In this document: piece by piece, positions 33,037-41,826 of the stretch
Position numbering within the stretch: position 1 is the stretch's first letter
Layout of the letters: the number at the start of each line of letters is the position of its first letter
From: JBBSBL01 sp963735885
GTDB lineage: Bacteria > Actinomycetota > Thermoleophilia > Solirubrobacterales > Solirubrobacteraceae
Assembly (NCBI GenBank): GCA_963735885.1
Contig: CAVTMP010000010.1
Coordinates: 62,001 to 126,000 of the forward strand
DNA length: 64,000 nucleotides
Direction of reading: 5' to 3'
The notes under the pieces: model-generated
The model's database searches: none
Told to the model about the DNA's origin: nothing
What the model saw: only the letters and a program-made list of their open reading frames with translations
Position numbers and translations under genes: made by a program

Positions 33037-34417
33037 GTGTCCGAGCCGCTCTCGCCCGCCGACCGCTCGGCGCTGGCCGCCGAGCAGGGCCCGGTCCGGA
33101 TGACGGTCGGCGCGACGCTCGTCTTCGAGGGCGGCCCGGGGCTCGAGCGCGACGCCGTCGCGGCCCGCGTGGCGGAGCGCATCCATCTCGTGCCGCGCCT
33201 GCGCCAGCGCCTCGCCGCGCCGCCGGGCGGGCTCGTCCCGCCCACCTGGGTCGACGACGCGGAGTTCGACCTCGCCCGCCACGTCCGCCGCGTCCGCCTC
33301 GCCCCGCCCGGCGACGGCGCGGCGCTCGCCCGCCTGACCGGGCGTGGAGATGGCGCGCCCGCTCGACCGCGCCCGACCGCTCTGGGAGCTGCTGGTCGTC
33401 GACGGGCTCGAGGACGGCCGCGTCGCCCTCGTCGCCCGGCTCCACCACGCGCTCGTGGACGGCCTCGCGGCGGTGGCGATCGCCGCCGTCCTGCTCGACC
33501 CCTCGCCCGACCCGCCGGCCGTGGAGCCGCCCGCGGACCCCTGGCGTCCCCGGCCCGTCGAGCTGCGGCGGACGCTCACCGGGATCGTCGCCGCCCCCAT
33601 CGCCCGCGGCGCGGAGCTGGCCGGCGAGGTGGTGGAGCGGCTGCTGGACGCCGACCCGCGGCGGACGGCCGACGACGCCGCGCACGCCGCCGAGCTCGTC
33701 GCGGAGCTCGCGCGGACGCGGCCCCAGGCGCCGCGTCTGCCGTTCAACGGCCGGCTCTCCGCCGGCCGCGCCTACGCGCCGGTCACGTGGCCGCTCGACG
33801 AGGCCAAGCGGGTCGCGGACGCGGCCGGGGGCAAGGTGGGCGACGTCGTCCTCGCCGCGGTCACCGGGATGCTGGAACGCTGGCTGGCCGAGGCCGGCGC
33901 GACGCTGCCGGACGGCCGCGACCCGGTCGCCCTCGTTCCGCTCAGCGTCCGCACCGAGGGCGAGCAGGGGGGCAACCGCTTCTCCACGGTTCTCGTCGAC
34001 CTGCCGGTCTCCGAGCCCGACCCGCGCGAGCGCCTCCGGGCCGTTCGCGCGCAGATGGTCGCGCTGCACGAGTCGGCCGCGGTGCGGGCCGGGGCGCTGA
34101 TGGTCGGGGCGGCGGGGGCGGGACCGCCGATCGTCGCCGAGGTCGTCACCCGCGCGCTCGGCACGGTGCGGGCCTTCAACCTCGTCGTCTCCAACGTCCC
34201 CGGCCCCCAGTTCCCGCTGTGGATGAACGGCGCGCGGCTGCTCGCCCTGCACCCCGCCGTGCCGCTCAACCCGGCCCACCAGCGACTCAACGTCGGGGTG
34301 CTCTCCTACGACGGACGTCTCGGGTTCGGGATCCTGGCCGACGGCCGGCTGGCGCCCGGCGCCGCCGCGGCCGCCGCGGCGCTGGACGCCGCGCTGGAGG
34401 AGCTCGGGGCGATCTGA
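33037..34417 (+). CDS. Wax ester synthase/diacylglycerol acyltransferase, one frameshift
   Basis: WS/DGAT-type acyltransferase making storage triacylglycerol or wax esters. The GTG at 33037 opens LSPADRSALAAEQGPVRMTV and HLVPRLRQRLAAPPGGLVPP, WVDDAEFDLARHVRRVRL. The frame then slips at about 33340 (an extra base before GTGGAGATGGCGC). The rest, MARPLDRARPLWELLVVDGL, VALVARLHHALVDGLAAVAI with the catalytic HHxxxDG, NRFSTVLVDLP, NLVVSNVPGPQFPLWMNGAR and LSYDGRLGFGILAD, runs to 34417. With the base removed the protein is 459 residues, the normal family length, and HH falls near residue 136. The slip is probably a sequence error. Confidence 0.88.
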
Positions 34418-34531
34418 GGGGCGGGGCGCCGCGATCGACCGGACTTCCGTCCACCTCGTGGTGCCGATGCGAACACCGGCGCGACGACGCCCCGATTCCC
34501 GTTAAGGTCCCGCGAAGCCGGAACCCCCCGG

Positions 34532-35185
34532 ATGCCGCCCCGCCCACGCCGCCTACTCCTCGTCCCGCTGCTCGCGGCCGCGCTCGCCGCCCCCACGGGC
34601 GCCGCGGCGGCGACCCCCTGCGACGGCGCCGACGAGGTGCCGCAGGCCGGCGACGGCACGGTGCCGGCGCTCGGCGTCCTGTGCCTCGTGAACCGGGCGC
34701 GGGGGGATCGCGGCCTCGGGCGGTTGCGACCGGAGGCCCGGCTCGGACACGCGGCCCGCGTCTACAGCCGCGCCATGGTCGTCCGCCGGTTCTTCGCCCA
34801 CGACGGGCCGCTGGGCGACCCGGTCTCGCGCCTGCGTCGCAGCGGGTACATCCGGGCCGGACAGGGATGGGCGATCGGCGAGAACATCGCCTGGGGCTCC
34901 GGCCGGCTCGCCTCGCCGCAGTCCGTCGTGCGCTCCTGGCTGCGCAGCCCCGGCCACCGCGCCAACATCCTCGCCACGGGCTTCCGCGAGATCGGCATCG
35001 GCGTCGCGCTCGGCACGCCGTTCGGGCGGAGCGGCGCGACCTACACGCAGGAGTTCGGCGCCCGCTCGGGGCACTCGGCGAGCAGGGCGCGCAAGCGCCG
35101 GCGGGGCGCGCACCGGCGGGGCGCGCGCCCGCGCCGCGGGCGCGGCGTGCGCGGCGCACGCGCTGACGGCGGGCGGATGCGCTAG
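34532..35185 (+). CDS. Secreted CAP/SCP-domain protein
   Basis: A 217-residue exported protein. The signal peptide (PPRPRRLLLVPLLAAALAAP, cut near GAAAATP) is followed by a CAP (cysteine-rich secretory, antigen 5, PR-1) domain. It shows LCLVNRARGDRGLGRLRPEA, FAHDGPLGDPVSRLRRSGY, WAIGENIAWGSGRLASPQSV, VRSWLRSPGHRANILATGFR and EIGIGVALG. The two histidines and the glutamate of the CAP cavity are present. A ~45-residue Arg-rich tail follows, possibly binding the anionic wall. Bacterial CAP proteins are extracellular; activity is usually unknown. Its stop lies 1 bp from the convergent aroF stop. Confidence 0.87.
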   Translation: MPPRPRRLLLVPLLAAALAAPTGAAAATPCDGADEVPQAGDGTVPALGVLCLVNRARGDRGLGRLRPEARLGHAARVYSRAMVVRRFFAHDGPLGDPVSRLRRSGYIRAGQGWAIGENIAWGSGRLASPQSVVRSWLRSPGHRANILATGFREIGIGVALGTPFGRSGATYTQEFGARSGHSASRARKRRRGAHRRGARPRRGRGVRGARADGGRMR

Positions 35186-35186
35186 G

Positions 35187-36206
35187 TCAGGCCAGCCGCT
35201 TGCCGGTGAGCTGCGCGTGCGCGGCGACGTCGCGCGCGTACTCCGCGAAGCGGACGGTGGAGAGCTGCTGCGCCGCATCGCAGATCGCCTCCTCGGGGTG
35301 CGGGTGCACCTCGACGATGATCCCGTCGGCGCCGACGGCGGCCGCGGCCCGGGAGAGCGGCTCGACCAGGCGCCGGTCCCCCGCCGCGTGCGAAGGGTCG
35401 ACGATCACCGGCAGGTGCGAGTGCTGCTTGAGCCACGGAACGGCGCCGAGGTCCAGGGTGAAGCGCGTCGCGGTCTCGAAGGTGCGGATGCCGCGCTCGC
35501 AGAGGATCACCCGCTCCTCGCCCTCCTTGAGCACGTAGTCGGCCGCCTGGAGCAGCTCGTCGACCTTCGAGGAGAGGCCGCGCTTGAGCAGCACCGGCTT
35601 CCCGAGGCGCCCCGCGACCTCGAGCAGCGCGTAGTTCTGCATGTTCCGGGCGCCGATCTGGATGACGTCGGCGACCTCGGCCACGGCATCGGCGTGGCTC
35701 GCGTCGAGCAGCTCGGTGACGATCGGCAGCCCGGTCTCGGCGCGCGCCTCCGCGAGGATGCGCAGGCCCTCGGCGCCGAGGCCCTGGAAGGCGAAGGGGG
35801 AGGTGCGCGGCTTGAACGCCCCGCCGCGCAGCATCGCCGCCCGCCCGTCCCGGACGGCGCGCGCCACCGCCAGCGTCTGGTCCCGGCTCTCCACGGTGCA
35901 CGGGCCCGCGATGAGCGCGAAGGTCTCGCCGCCGCCGATGCGGTGGCCGGCGACCTCGAAGCTCGTCGGCTCGTGGTCGGAGAGCTCGGAGGACGCGAGC
36001 TTGTAGGGCCGCGAGATGGGGACGACGCGATCGACGCCCGGCAGGCCCTCGAGCTCGAGCTCGGCGACCCGCTCGGGATCCCCGATGGCGCCGATCGCCG
36101 TGACCAGGTCGCCGGGCCAGACGAGCACGTGCACGCCGAGCGCCTCGAGGCGCTCGGTGACCGCGACGATCTCGGCGTCGCTCGCCCCGGGTGTCATGAC
36201 GACCAT
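35187..36206 (-). CDS. aroF: 3-deoxy-7-phosphoheptulonate (DAHP) synthase, type I-beta
   Basis: First enzyme of the shikimate pathway, condensing erythrose 4-phosphate and PEP. The 339-residue protein has an N-terminal ferredoxin-like regulatory domain (MVVMTPGASDAEIVAVTERL, ~70 residues). The barrel follows with FALIAGPCTVESRDQTLAVA, AMLRGGAFKPRTSPFAFQGL, GARNMQNYALLEVAGRLGKP, VLLKRGLSSKVDELL, VILCERGIRTFETATRFTLD, LPVIVDPSHAAGDR and ADGIIVEVHPHPEEAICDAA. The ATG at 36206 was chosen; the stop of the upstream metallopeptidase frame (36208-36206) overlaps it. Erythrose 4-phosphate comes from transketolase, also encoded here. Confidence 0.95.
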   Translation of the reverse strand: MVVMTPGASDAEIVAVTERLEALGVHVLVWPGDLVTAIGAIGDPERVAELELEGLPGVDRVVPISRPYKLASSELSDHEPTSFEVAGHRIGGGETFALIAGPCTVESRDQTLAVARAVRDGRAAMLRGGAFKPRTSPFAFQGLGAEGLRILAEARAETGLPIVTELLDASHADAVAEVADVIQIGARNMQNYALLEVAGRLGKPVLLKRGLSSKVDELLQAADYVLKEGEERVILCERGIRTFETATRFTLDLGAVPWLKQHSHLPVIVDPSHAAGDRRLVEPLSRAAAAVGADGIIVEVHPHPEEAICDAAQQLSTVRFAEYARDVAAHAQLTGKRLA

Positions 36207-36946
36207 CACGTTCGCGGCTCCGGAAGCAGGGTAAGCGCCGCGCCGTGCGCGGGCCGGATCGCGGCGAAGAGCGATCGAGAGGCCGGCAGCTCCACTACAG
36301 CCCCAACCCCTCCACACCCGGCTCGTCGTAGCCCGAGGTGGTGCGCCAGCTCGTGGCGCACGGTCCGGGTGACCTGCTCGCGGAGCAGGTCGGGGTCGTG
36401 GCCGAAGTCGCGCAGCAGGGTGTCCCGGTAGATCACGATCCGGTCGGGGACGTTGTCCCGGGCCACGCCGTCGCCGTGGTAGAGGCCGTAGGCGCGGCGG
36501 CGCCGCCCGCCGTCGGACACGACGACGGCCACGCCCTCGAGCGCGCGCGTGAACTCGGCCGGCAGGTCGTCGAGCGCCCGCTCGACGAGGATGCGGAACT
36601 CCGCCTCGTCGTAGGGGTCGAGGCCGAGGTCGTCCTCCTCGTCCTCCCCCCACTCGTCGTCCTCGGCGTCCTCCCCGGCGGCGAGCCGCTCGGAGCGCTC
36701 GACGATGCGGTCGAACTCGGACTCGGAGACCGGCTCGCGCCAGCCGGCCATCCGCGAGGAGATCAGCGTGATGACGAAGGCGAAGAGCAGGATCGCGCCC
36801 GCGACGATGGCGAGCACCTGGAGCAGGCGGAACGGCTGGCGGCTCGCGAGCCCGAAGACCACCGAGACGAGCCCGAGGCCGACGACGAGCGCCGCGAGCG
36901 CGGAGAGGACGACGCGGCGGGCGGTGGGCGATCCGGCGGCGCGCAT
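36206..36946 (-). CDS. Membrane-anchored zincin-like metallopeptidase, probable frameshift at C-terminus
   Basis: The ATG at 36946 opens two hydrophobic helices (VVLSALAALVVGLGLVSVVF and VLAIVAGAILLFAFVITLIS), then an acidic linker (EDAEDDEWGEDEEDD). A metallopeptidase-like domain follows with ILVERALDDLPAEFTRALEG, VIYRDTLLRDFGHDPDLLRE and VTRTVRHELAHHLG, whose HExxH binds zinc. Family members normally end HHLGYDEPGVEGLGL-stop. Here one extra base near 36338 shifts the frame after HHLG and lets translation run to 36206; without it the expected tail and a TAG at 36297-36295 appear exactly. True end is therefore probably 36295. The role of such minimal metallopeptidases is unclear. Confidence 0.78.
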   Translation of the reverse strand: MRAAGSPTARRVVLSALAALVVGLGLVSVVFGLASRQPFRLLQVLAIVAGAILLFAFVITLISSRMAGWREPVSESEFDRIVERSERLAAGEDAEDDEWGEDEEDDLGLDPYDEAEFRILVERALDDLPAEFTRALEGVAVVVSDGGRRRRAYGLYHGDGVARDNVPDRIVIYRDTLLRDFGHDPDLLREQVTRTVRHELAHHLGLRRAGCGGVGAVVELPASRSLFAAIRPAHGAALTLLPEPRT

Positions 36947-37011
36947 GCCCTCCACTATGACGCGCGCGGCCCCGCGATCCGGCCGACCCCCGGCGCCCCG
37001 CCCCCGGCGGC

Positions 37012-38166
37012 CTACCGCAGCGTGCGGGCGATCACGAGGCGCTGGATCTCGTTCGTGCCCTCGTAGATCTGGGTGATCTTCGCGTCGCGCATGAAGCGCT
37101 CGACCGGGTACTCGCTCACGTAGCCGTAGCCGCCGAGCACCTGGATCGCCTCGATCGTGACCGCCATCGCCGTGTCCGAGCAGAAGAGCTTGGCCATCGC
37201 CGAGTACTTGCCCATGTCGGGCTCGTGGCGGTCGATCTTCGCGCACGCCTTGTAGAGCAGCTCGCGGCCGGCCGCGCAGCGGGTCTCCATGTCGGCGAGC
37301 TTGAACTGGATCGCCTGGAAGGCGTTGATCGGCTGGCCGAACTGCCTGCGATCCCGGGCGTAGCCCGCGGCGTAGTCGGTCGCCCCCTGCGCGATGCCCA
37401 GCGCCTGCGCGGCCACCCCGAGGCGGGAGTGGTCGAGCGTCCCCAGCGCCACGCGCATGCCCTTCCCCTCCTCCCCGAGGAGGTTCTCCGCCGGCACCCG
37501 CACGCCGTCGAAGATCGGCTGGCCGGTGGGCGAGCCGCGGATCCCGAGCTTGTGCTCGAGCTTGCCGACGCTGAAGCCCGGGCGATCCGCCTCGACGACG
37601 AACGCGGTGATGCCGCGAGAGTGGCCGGCCTCGCGATCGGTGACCGCGAAGACCACGTAGAAGTCGGCGATCCCGAGGTTCGTGATCCAGTTCTTCGTGC
37701 CGTCGATGACCCACTCGTCGCCGTCGCGCACGGCCCTCGTGATCATCCCGCCCGGATCCGAGCCGGCCTCCGGCTCGGAGAGGGCGAAGGCCGGCGTCCA
37801 CTCCCCGGAGGCGCAGCGCGGGAGGAACCGCGTCCGCTGCTCCTCGGTGCCGAACAGGCGGATCGGGAGGGTGCCGAGCTCCTGGACCATGAGCATGAGC
37901 GCGGTCGAGGCGCAGGCCTTGCTCACCTCCTCGATGGCGAGGTTCAGCATCAGCGCGCCGGTCCCGGTGCCGCCGTGCTCCTCGTCGAACGGCAGCCCGA
38001 AGAGATCGTGCTCGGCGAACAGCTCCCGCAGGTCCCACGGGTACTCGGCCTTCGCGTCGATCTCGGCGGCGCGCGGCGCCACCCGGTCGGCGACGATCTG
38101 GCGGATCGTCTCGCGGAAGGCGAGGTGGTCGTCGCTGAGCGCGTAGACGTCGGAGACCGCGGTCAT
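37012..38166 (-). CDS. Acyl-CoA dehydrogenase
   Basis: A 384-residue FAD enzyme of fatty-acid or branched-chain acyl-CoA oxidation. Motifs are FDEEHGGTGTGALMLNLAIE, WTPAFALSEPEAGSDPGGMI (FAD/substrate binding), VIDGTKNWITNLG, LGTLDHSRLGVAAQALGIAQ, YARDRRQFGQPINAFQAIQF, IQVLGGYGYVSEYPVERFMR and the catalytic Glu region AKITQIYEGTNEIQRLVIAR. Full length for the family. The ATG at 38166 begins MTAVSDVYALSDDHLAFRET. Substrate chain length cannot be assigned. Confidence 0.94.
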   Translation of the reverse strand: MTAVSDVYALSDDHLAFRETIRQIVADRVAPRAAEIDAKAEYPWDLRELFAEHDLFGLPFDEEHGGTGTGALMLNLAIEEVSKACASTALMLMVQELGTLPIRLFGTEEQRTRFLPRCASGEWTPAFALSEPEAGSDPGGMITRAVRDGDEWVIDGTKNWITNLGIADFYVVFAVTDREAGHSRGITAFVVEADRPGFSVGKLEHKLGIRGSPTGQPIFDGVRVPAENLLGEEGKGMRVALGTLDHSRLGVAAQALGIAQGATDYAAGYARDRRQFGQPINAFQAIQFKLADMETRCAAGRELLYKACAKIDRHEPDMGKYSAMAKLFCSDTAMAVTIEAIQVLGGYGYVSEYPVERFMRDAKITQIYEGTNEIQRLVIARTLR

Positions 38167-38285
38167 CGGCGGCGGATCATAGGGCGGCCGATCGCCCGCC
38201 GTCCTCCGCGCCGGCGGCGTCGGGGGCGGGGTCGCCCGTCCCGCCGTCGGGCCGGCGCGCCGCGGCCGTGGCTAGGCTCCCGGCC

Positions 38286-38492
38286 ATGACGATCGGCGCC
38301 TCGCTCTTCCTCATCGCCGTCGGCGCGATCCTGCGCTACGCGGTGACCGACAGCGTCAAGGGCGTGGACCTGCAGACGGTCGGCGTCATCCTCATGGTCG
38401 TCGGGGTCGTCGGCCTGCTGCTCGGGATCGTCATGGAGGTCATGGGCCGACAGGATCGCGGCGGCCCGCCGCCGCGCCCCCCACGGGCCTGA
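38286..38492 (+). CDS. Small two-helix membrane protein (DUF6458-like)
   Basis: A 68-residue protein starting MTIGASLFLIAVGAILRYAV, with a second helix VGVILMVVGVVGLLLGIVME and a basic/Pro tail. The layout (short first helix, GVDLxTVG, second helix) resembles the actinobacterial DUF6458 family. Function unknown. The ATG at 38286 is chosen over upstream starts because it places the first helix at the N-terminus. Single gene between oppositely oriented neighbours. Confidence 0.75.
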   Translation: MTIGASLFLIAVGAILRYAVTDSVKGVDLQTVGVILMVVGVVGLLLGIVMEVMGRQDRGGPPPRPPRA

Positions 38493-38495
38493 CCC

Positions 38496-39038
38496 TCACA
38501 CGGTCACGCCGCCGCCCTGGCCCGGCGCCCCGCCGGGCGTGGCGCCGGGGTCGAAGCGCCGCCACTCGACGATCCGGCCGCCCCTGATGCGGAAGGCGAC
38601 CCCGGCGTGCGCGCCGACGCCGCCGGCGCAGTCGGCGCCGGGGCCCCGGCGCTCGACGAGCACGAACTCGGCGAGCACGTAGCCGTGATGGGCGCCCGTC
38701 CGCGTGACGCGGGCCCCGCACGGCAGGCCGGCGTTGAAGGCGCGCACCGCGGCCCGGCTGCGGAGGGTCCGCGGCGGGGTGCCGTTGGCGACGACGCTCG
38801 GCACGGCGAAGAGCGCCACGGCCTCCTCGACCTTCCCGGCGCGCAGGTCGTCGGCCCAGGCGCGGATCACGGCGGCGGGGTCGCGCGGCCGGTCGGCGGC
38901 GCCCATGTGCGGGGGGCGGTGCTCGCCGGATCCGCCGCCGGCGGACCCGCCGCCGCCGGACCCGCCGCAGCCCGCCGACCCGGCCACGAGGACGGCGCCC
39001 ACGAGGGCGAGGGCCGGGGCGACGAGCGGGCGCGGCAT
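38496..39038 (-). CDS. Putative lipoprotein with NTF2/SnoaL-like domain
   Basis: A 180-residue exported protein. ALALVGAVLVAGSAGCGG is a lipoprotein signal with a plausible lipobox (SAGC), then a Gly/Ser spacer. From residue ~50 it has a SnoaL/NTF2-like fold: PAAVIRAWADDLRAGKVEEA, VALFAVPSVVANGTPPRTLR, AAVRAFNAGLPCGAR and AFRIRGGRIVEWRRFDPG. Such domains bind small ligands or have polyketide cyclase-type roles; none can be assigned. The stop lies close to the convergent small membrane gene. Confidence 0.72.
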   Translation of the reverse strand: MPRPLVAPALALVGAVLVAGSAGCGGSGGGGSAGGGSGEHRPPHMGAADRPRDPAAVIRAWADDLRAGKVEEAVALFAVPSVVANGTPPRTLRSRAAVRAFNAGLPCGARVTRTGAHHGYVLAEFVLVERRGPGADCAGGVGAHAGVAFRIRGGRIVEWRRFDPGATPGGAPGQGGGVTV

Positions 39039-39099
39039 CGTTCCCAGACTACGCGGCGCTCCCGGCGCGGGGTCAGGGCCCGGCGCCGGCGTCCGCCGC

Positions 39100-39921
39100 C
39101 TACAGCCCCGTCGGATGGCGGACGGTGAACCCGCCGTTCGAGCGCAGGGCCTTCTGCCAGCGCGAGCCGGTGTCGCTCCCGCGCATGCTCGTGTCGAACC
39201 GGAGGCCGGCGACCGTCATGTAGGCGTGGCCGCCGTTCGCGTAGATCGTGATCCAGCGACCCTTCCCGCCCCGGCCCCATCCGGCGAGATCGCCCGAGGT
39301 GAGCTGGGTGTTCAGCAGGCGCCCGCCGTGGAGCGCGTAGGAGACCGAGCCCGAGCAGTCGTAGCCGGAGGAGGACCACGAGCCGTGGCCGCCGCCGTAC
39401 ACGTAGGGCTTGTGCGCGATCCGGTTGCCGGCCGCGATCACGTCGCGCACGACGTCCGGCGCGTCGAGCGGCGGGATCGCGGTGCCGTCGGCGGCGAGCT
39501 TCGCCTTCCCCACGACGCCGCCGTCCCGCGGACGCTGGCCGACCGCGGCCCCGCCCGGGCCGCCGCCGAGGTCGGCGGCGATGTGCGCCACACGGGCCCG
39601 GAGGCGGCGCGCGTCGGCCGGCGTGACGACGCCGTCGACGCGGACCCGGACGGCCCGCTCGAAGCGCCGGACCGAGCGACCGGTCGTGGCGTCGAAGGCG
39701 CGGGTGACCGGGGTCTCGACCCGCGCGCGGGTGAGGTACTGCTGCAGCACGCCCACGTCGCGACCCGTCGCGCCGGGCGCGAGGGTGCGCTCGCCGAGGC
39801 GGGTCACGCCGCGCGCCTGCGAGGGCACGGCGACGAACGCCGCCAGCGCGGCGACGGTCATGAGCGCGACGGCCGGCATGGCGTGGCGCGCGCGCAGCAT
39901 CGAGACGGCATGGGTGCTCAC
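39100..39921 (-). CDS. Secreted NlpC/P60-like peptidoglycan hydrolase with PG-binding domain
   Basis: A 273-residue exported protein. After a signal peptide (AVALMTVAALAAFVAVPSQA), residues ~45-105 form a PG_binding_1 domain (LAPGATGRDVGVLQQYLTRA, VRVRVDGVVTPADARRLRA). The C-terminal half is an NlpC/P60-like cysteine peptidase: KPYVYGGGHGSWSSSGYDCS with catalytic Cys in DCSGSVSYAL, and His in IYANGGHAYMTVAG. It probably cleaves peptide stems of peptidoglycan. The GTG at 39921 follows a c-di-AMP riboswitch in the leader, the second such case in this window, so wall hydrolysis is linked to cyclic di-AMP. Confidence 0.85.
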   Translation of the reverse strand: MSTHAVSMLRARHAMPAVALMTVAALAAFVAVPSQARGVTRLGERTLAPGATGRDVGVLQQYLTRARVETPVTRAFDATTGRSVRRFERAVRVRVDGVVTPADARRLRARVAHIAADLGGGPGGAAVGQRPRDGGVVGKAKLAADGTAIPPLDAPDVVRDVIAAGNRIAHKPYVYGGGHGSWSSSGYDCSGSVSYALHGGRLLNTQLTSGDLAGWGRGGKGRWITIYANGGHAYMTVAGLRFDTSMRGSDTGSRWQKALRSNGGFTVRHPTGL

Positions 39922-39944
39922 GTCGGGAGGTCCCTTCTTCGTTC

Positions 39945-40085
39945 CGGCGCCTACGGGGTTAGCTGACGGGCTCGCGCCGAACGACTGGCGCTACGCCGGG
40001 ACTGGAGCCCGGCGATTCGCCCCGCGGGACGGCGCTCTCGGCCGTCCCCGTGGGTCCCCCGCTCCCGGCCGCCTGAACGGGCCGG
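39945..40085 (-). promoter_or_regulatory. c-di-AMP riboswitch (ydaO/yuaA type)
   Basis: Read on the minus strand, the leader of the NlpC/P60-like gene contains GCGGGGGACCCACGGGGAC, GCGGGGCGAATCGCC, a variable hairpin with CGTAGCGCC, and the diagnostic 3' block GCCCGTCAGCTAACCCCGTA, extending to GGC (39971-39949). Order and spacing match the ydaO-yuaA aptamer and the copy at 1.7 kb. The 27 bases between aptamer and GTG leave room for translational control. The rest of the 326-bp intergenic region (40086-40247) shows no gene. Confidence 0.88.
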
Positions 40086-40247
40086 GACTCGGCTTCTCAA
40101 CTGACTGTCGGGGAGACAACCGCCCCGCGCTCCGTTCGTTTCGCCTGTGTGAGCAGGCGCACACACGCCCGGCGACCCGGCCGGCGGCGGTCGTCGGCGC
40201 CGGAGGCCGGTCTCGCCACGCGATCCCGGGCCGTAGTCTGCGGCCCG

Positions 40248-41811
40248 ATGACCTGGGAGCCGGAGCTCGAGGAGCTGCGCCGCCGTGAGGCGCTCGCCGC
40301 GCAGATGGGCGGGGTCGAGCGCGTCGCCCGGCAGCACGAGACCGGCCGGCTCACCGTCCGCGAGCGGATCGAGCGGCTGCTCGACCCGGGCACGTTCCGC
40401 GAGGCCGGCGGCATCGCCGGGTCGCGCGCACTACGGGGCCGACGGCGCCCTGGAGGCCTTCACGCCGGCGAACATGGTCGTCGGTCGCGGTCGGATCGCG
40501 GGCCGCCGGGCGGTGATCCAGGCGGACGACTTCACGGTCCGCGGGGGCGCGGCCGACGCCGCCATCTGGGAGAAGATGGTCTGGGCCGAGCGCGCCGCGC
40601 ACGACGGGCGCGTCCCGCTCGTCCGGCTCGTCGACGGCACCGGCGGCGGCGGGAGCGTCCGCTCGCTCGAGTCGATGGGCTTCACCTACGTGCCGGTCAT
40701 CCCGGGCTGGGACCTCGCGGTGGAGAACCTCGCGACCGTGCCGGTCGCCACCGCCGCGCTCGGCCCGACCGCCGGCCTCGGCGCCGCGCGCGTCGTCGCG
40801 TCGCACTTCTCGGTGATCGTCCGGAACACCGCGCAGCTCTTCGTCGCCGGCCCGCCGGTCGTCGCCGCCGCGATGAACGAGACGCCGGACAAGGAGACCC
40901 TCGGCGGCGCCCGCGCCCAGACCCGCGCCGGCGCGGTCGACAACGAGGCCGCCGACGAGGACGACGCCCTGGGCCAGATCCGGCGGTTCCTCGCCTACCT
41001 CCCGCCCAACGTCTGGACCGCGCCGCCGATCCTGGCGTGCGACGACCCACCCGAGCGCGCCGACGAGGAGCTCGTCGAGATCGTCCCGCGCGACCGACGC
41101 CGGCCCTACAAGGTCCGGCGCCTGCTCGCCGGCGTCTTCGACCGCGACTCGCTGTTCGAGGCCGGCGCCCGCCAGGGCCGCTCGCTGCTCACCGCTCTCG
41201 CCCGCCTCGACGGCCGCCCGGTCGGCGTGCTCGCGAGCGATCCCGTCCACTACGGCGGCGGGCTGACCGCCCAGGCGGCCGACAAGCTCGCTCGCTGGGT
41301 CGACCTCTGCGACCAGTTCCACCTCCCGCTCGTGAACCTCGTCGACCAGCCGGGCTTCGTGATCGGCACCGAGGCCGAGCGCGCGAACACGATGCGCCGC
41401 GGCGCCCGCGCGCTCGCCGCGGTCTACCAGGCGTCGGTGCCCTGGGCCACGGTCGTCGTGCGCAAGGCCTACGGGATCGCCGGCGCCGCGCACGCGAACC
41501 ACGCGCGCCACAACCTCCGCGTCGCCTGGCCCTCGGGCGACTGGGGCTCGCTCCCGCTCGAGGGCGGGATCGAGGCCGCCTACCGGCGCGAGCTCGAGGC
41601 CGCGGAGGACCCGGTCGCGCTGCGCGCCGAGATCGAGGCGCGCCTCGATGCGGTCCGCTCCCCCTTCCGGACCGCCGAGCGCTTCGGCATCGAGGAGATC
41701 ATCGACCCGCGGGCCACCCGCGCGCTGCTCTGCGAGTGGGCCGCCGACGCCCACGAGCTCGTGACCCACGAGCTCGCCGCCGGCCCCAAGCGCCGCGGGC
41801 CGCGACCCTGA
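40248..41811 (+). CDS. Acyl-CoA carboxylase carboxyltransferase (beta) subunit, one frameshift
   Basis: Biotin-dependent carboxyltransferase of the propionyl-/methylmalonyl-CoA carboxylase type. The ATG at 40248 gives MTWEPELEELRRREALAAQM, GRLTVRERIERLLDPGTFRE. At about 40430 the frame slips by +1 (an extra base before CGCGCACTACGGG), after which the other frame continues: HYGADGALEAFTPANMVVGR, VPLVRLVDGTGGGGSVRSLE, VVASHFSVIVRNTAQLFVAG, PPVV, LVNLVDQPGFVIGTEAERAN and VVVRKAYGIAGAAHANHA. Corrected length is 520 residues, normal for the family. No alpha (biotin carboxylase) subunit gene is in the window. Confidence 0.88.
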
Positions 41812-41826
41812 CGGGGCGCCGGCCGC

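Noticed and set aside
36206..38038. 610-codon minus-strand frame covering acyl-CoA dehydrogenase and metallopeptidase as one fusion
   Set aside because: The dehydrogenase lies in another frame and ends at 37012 with its normal C-terminus; the metallopeptidase has its own ATG and membrane helices at 36946.
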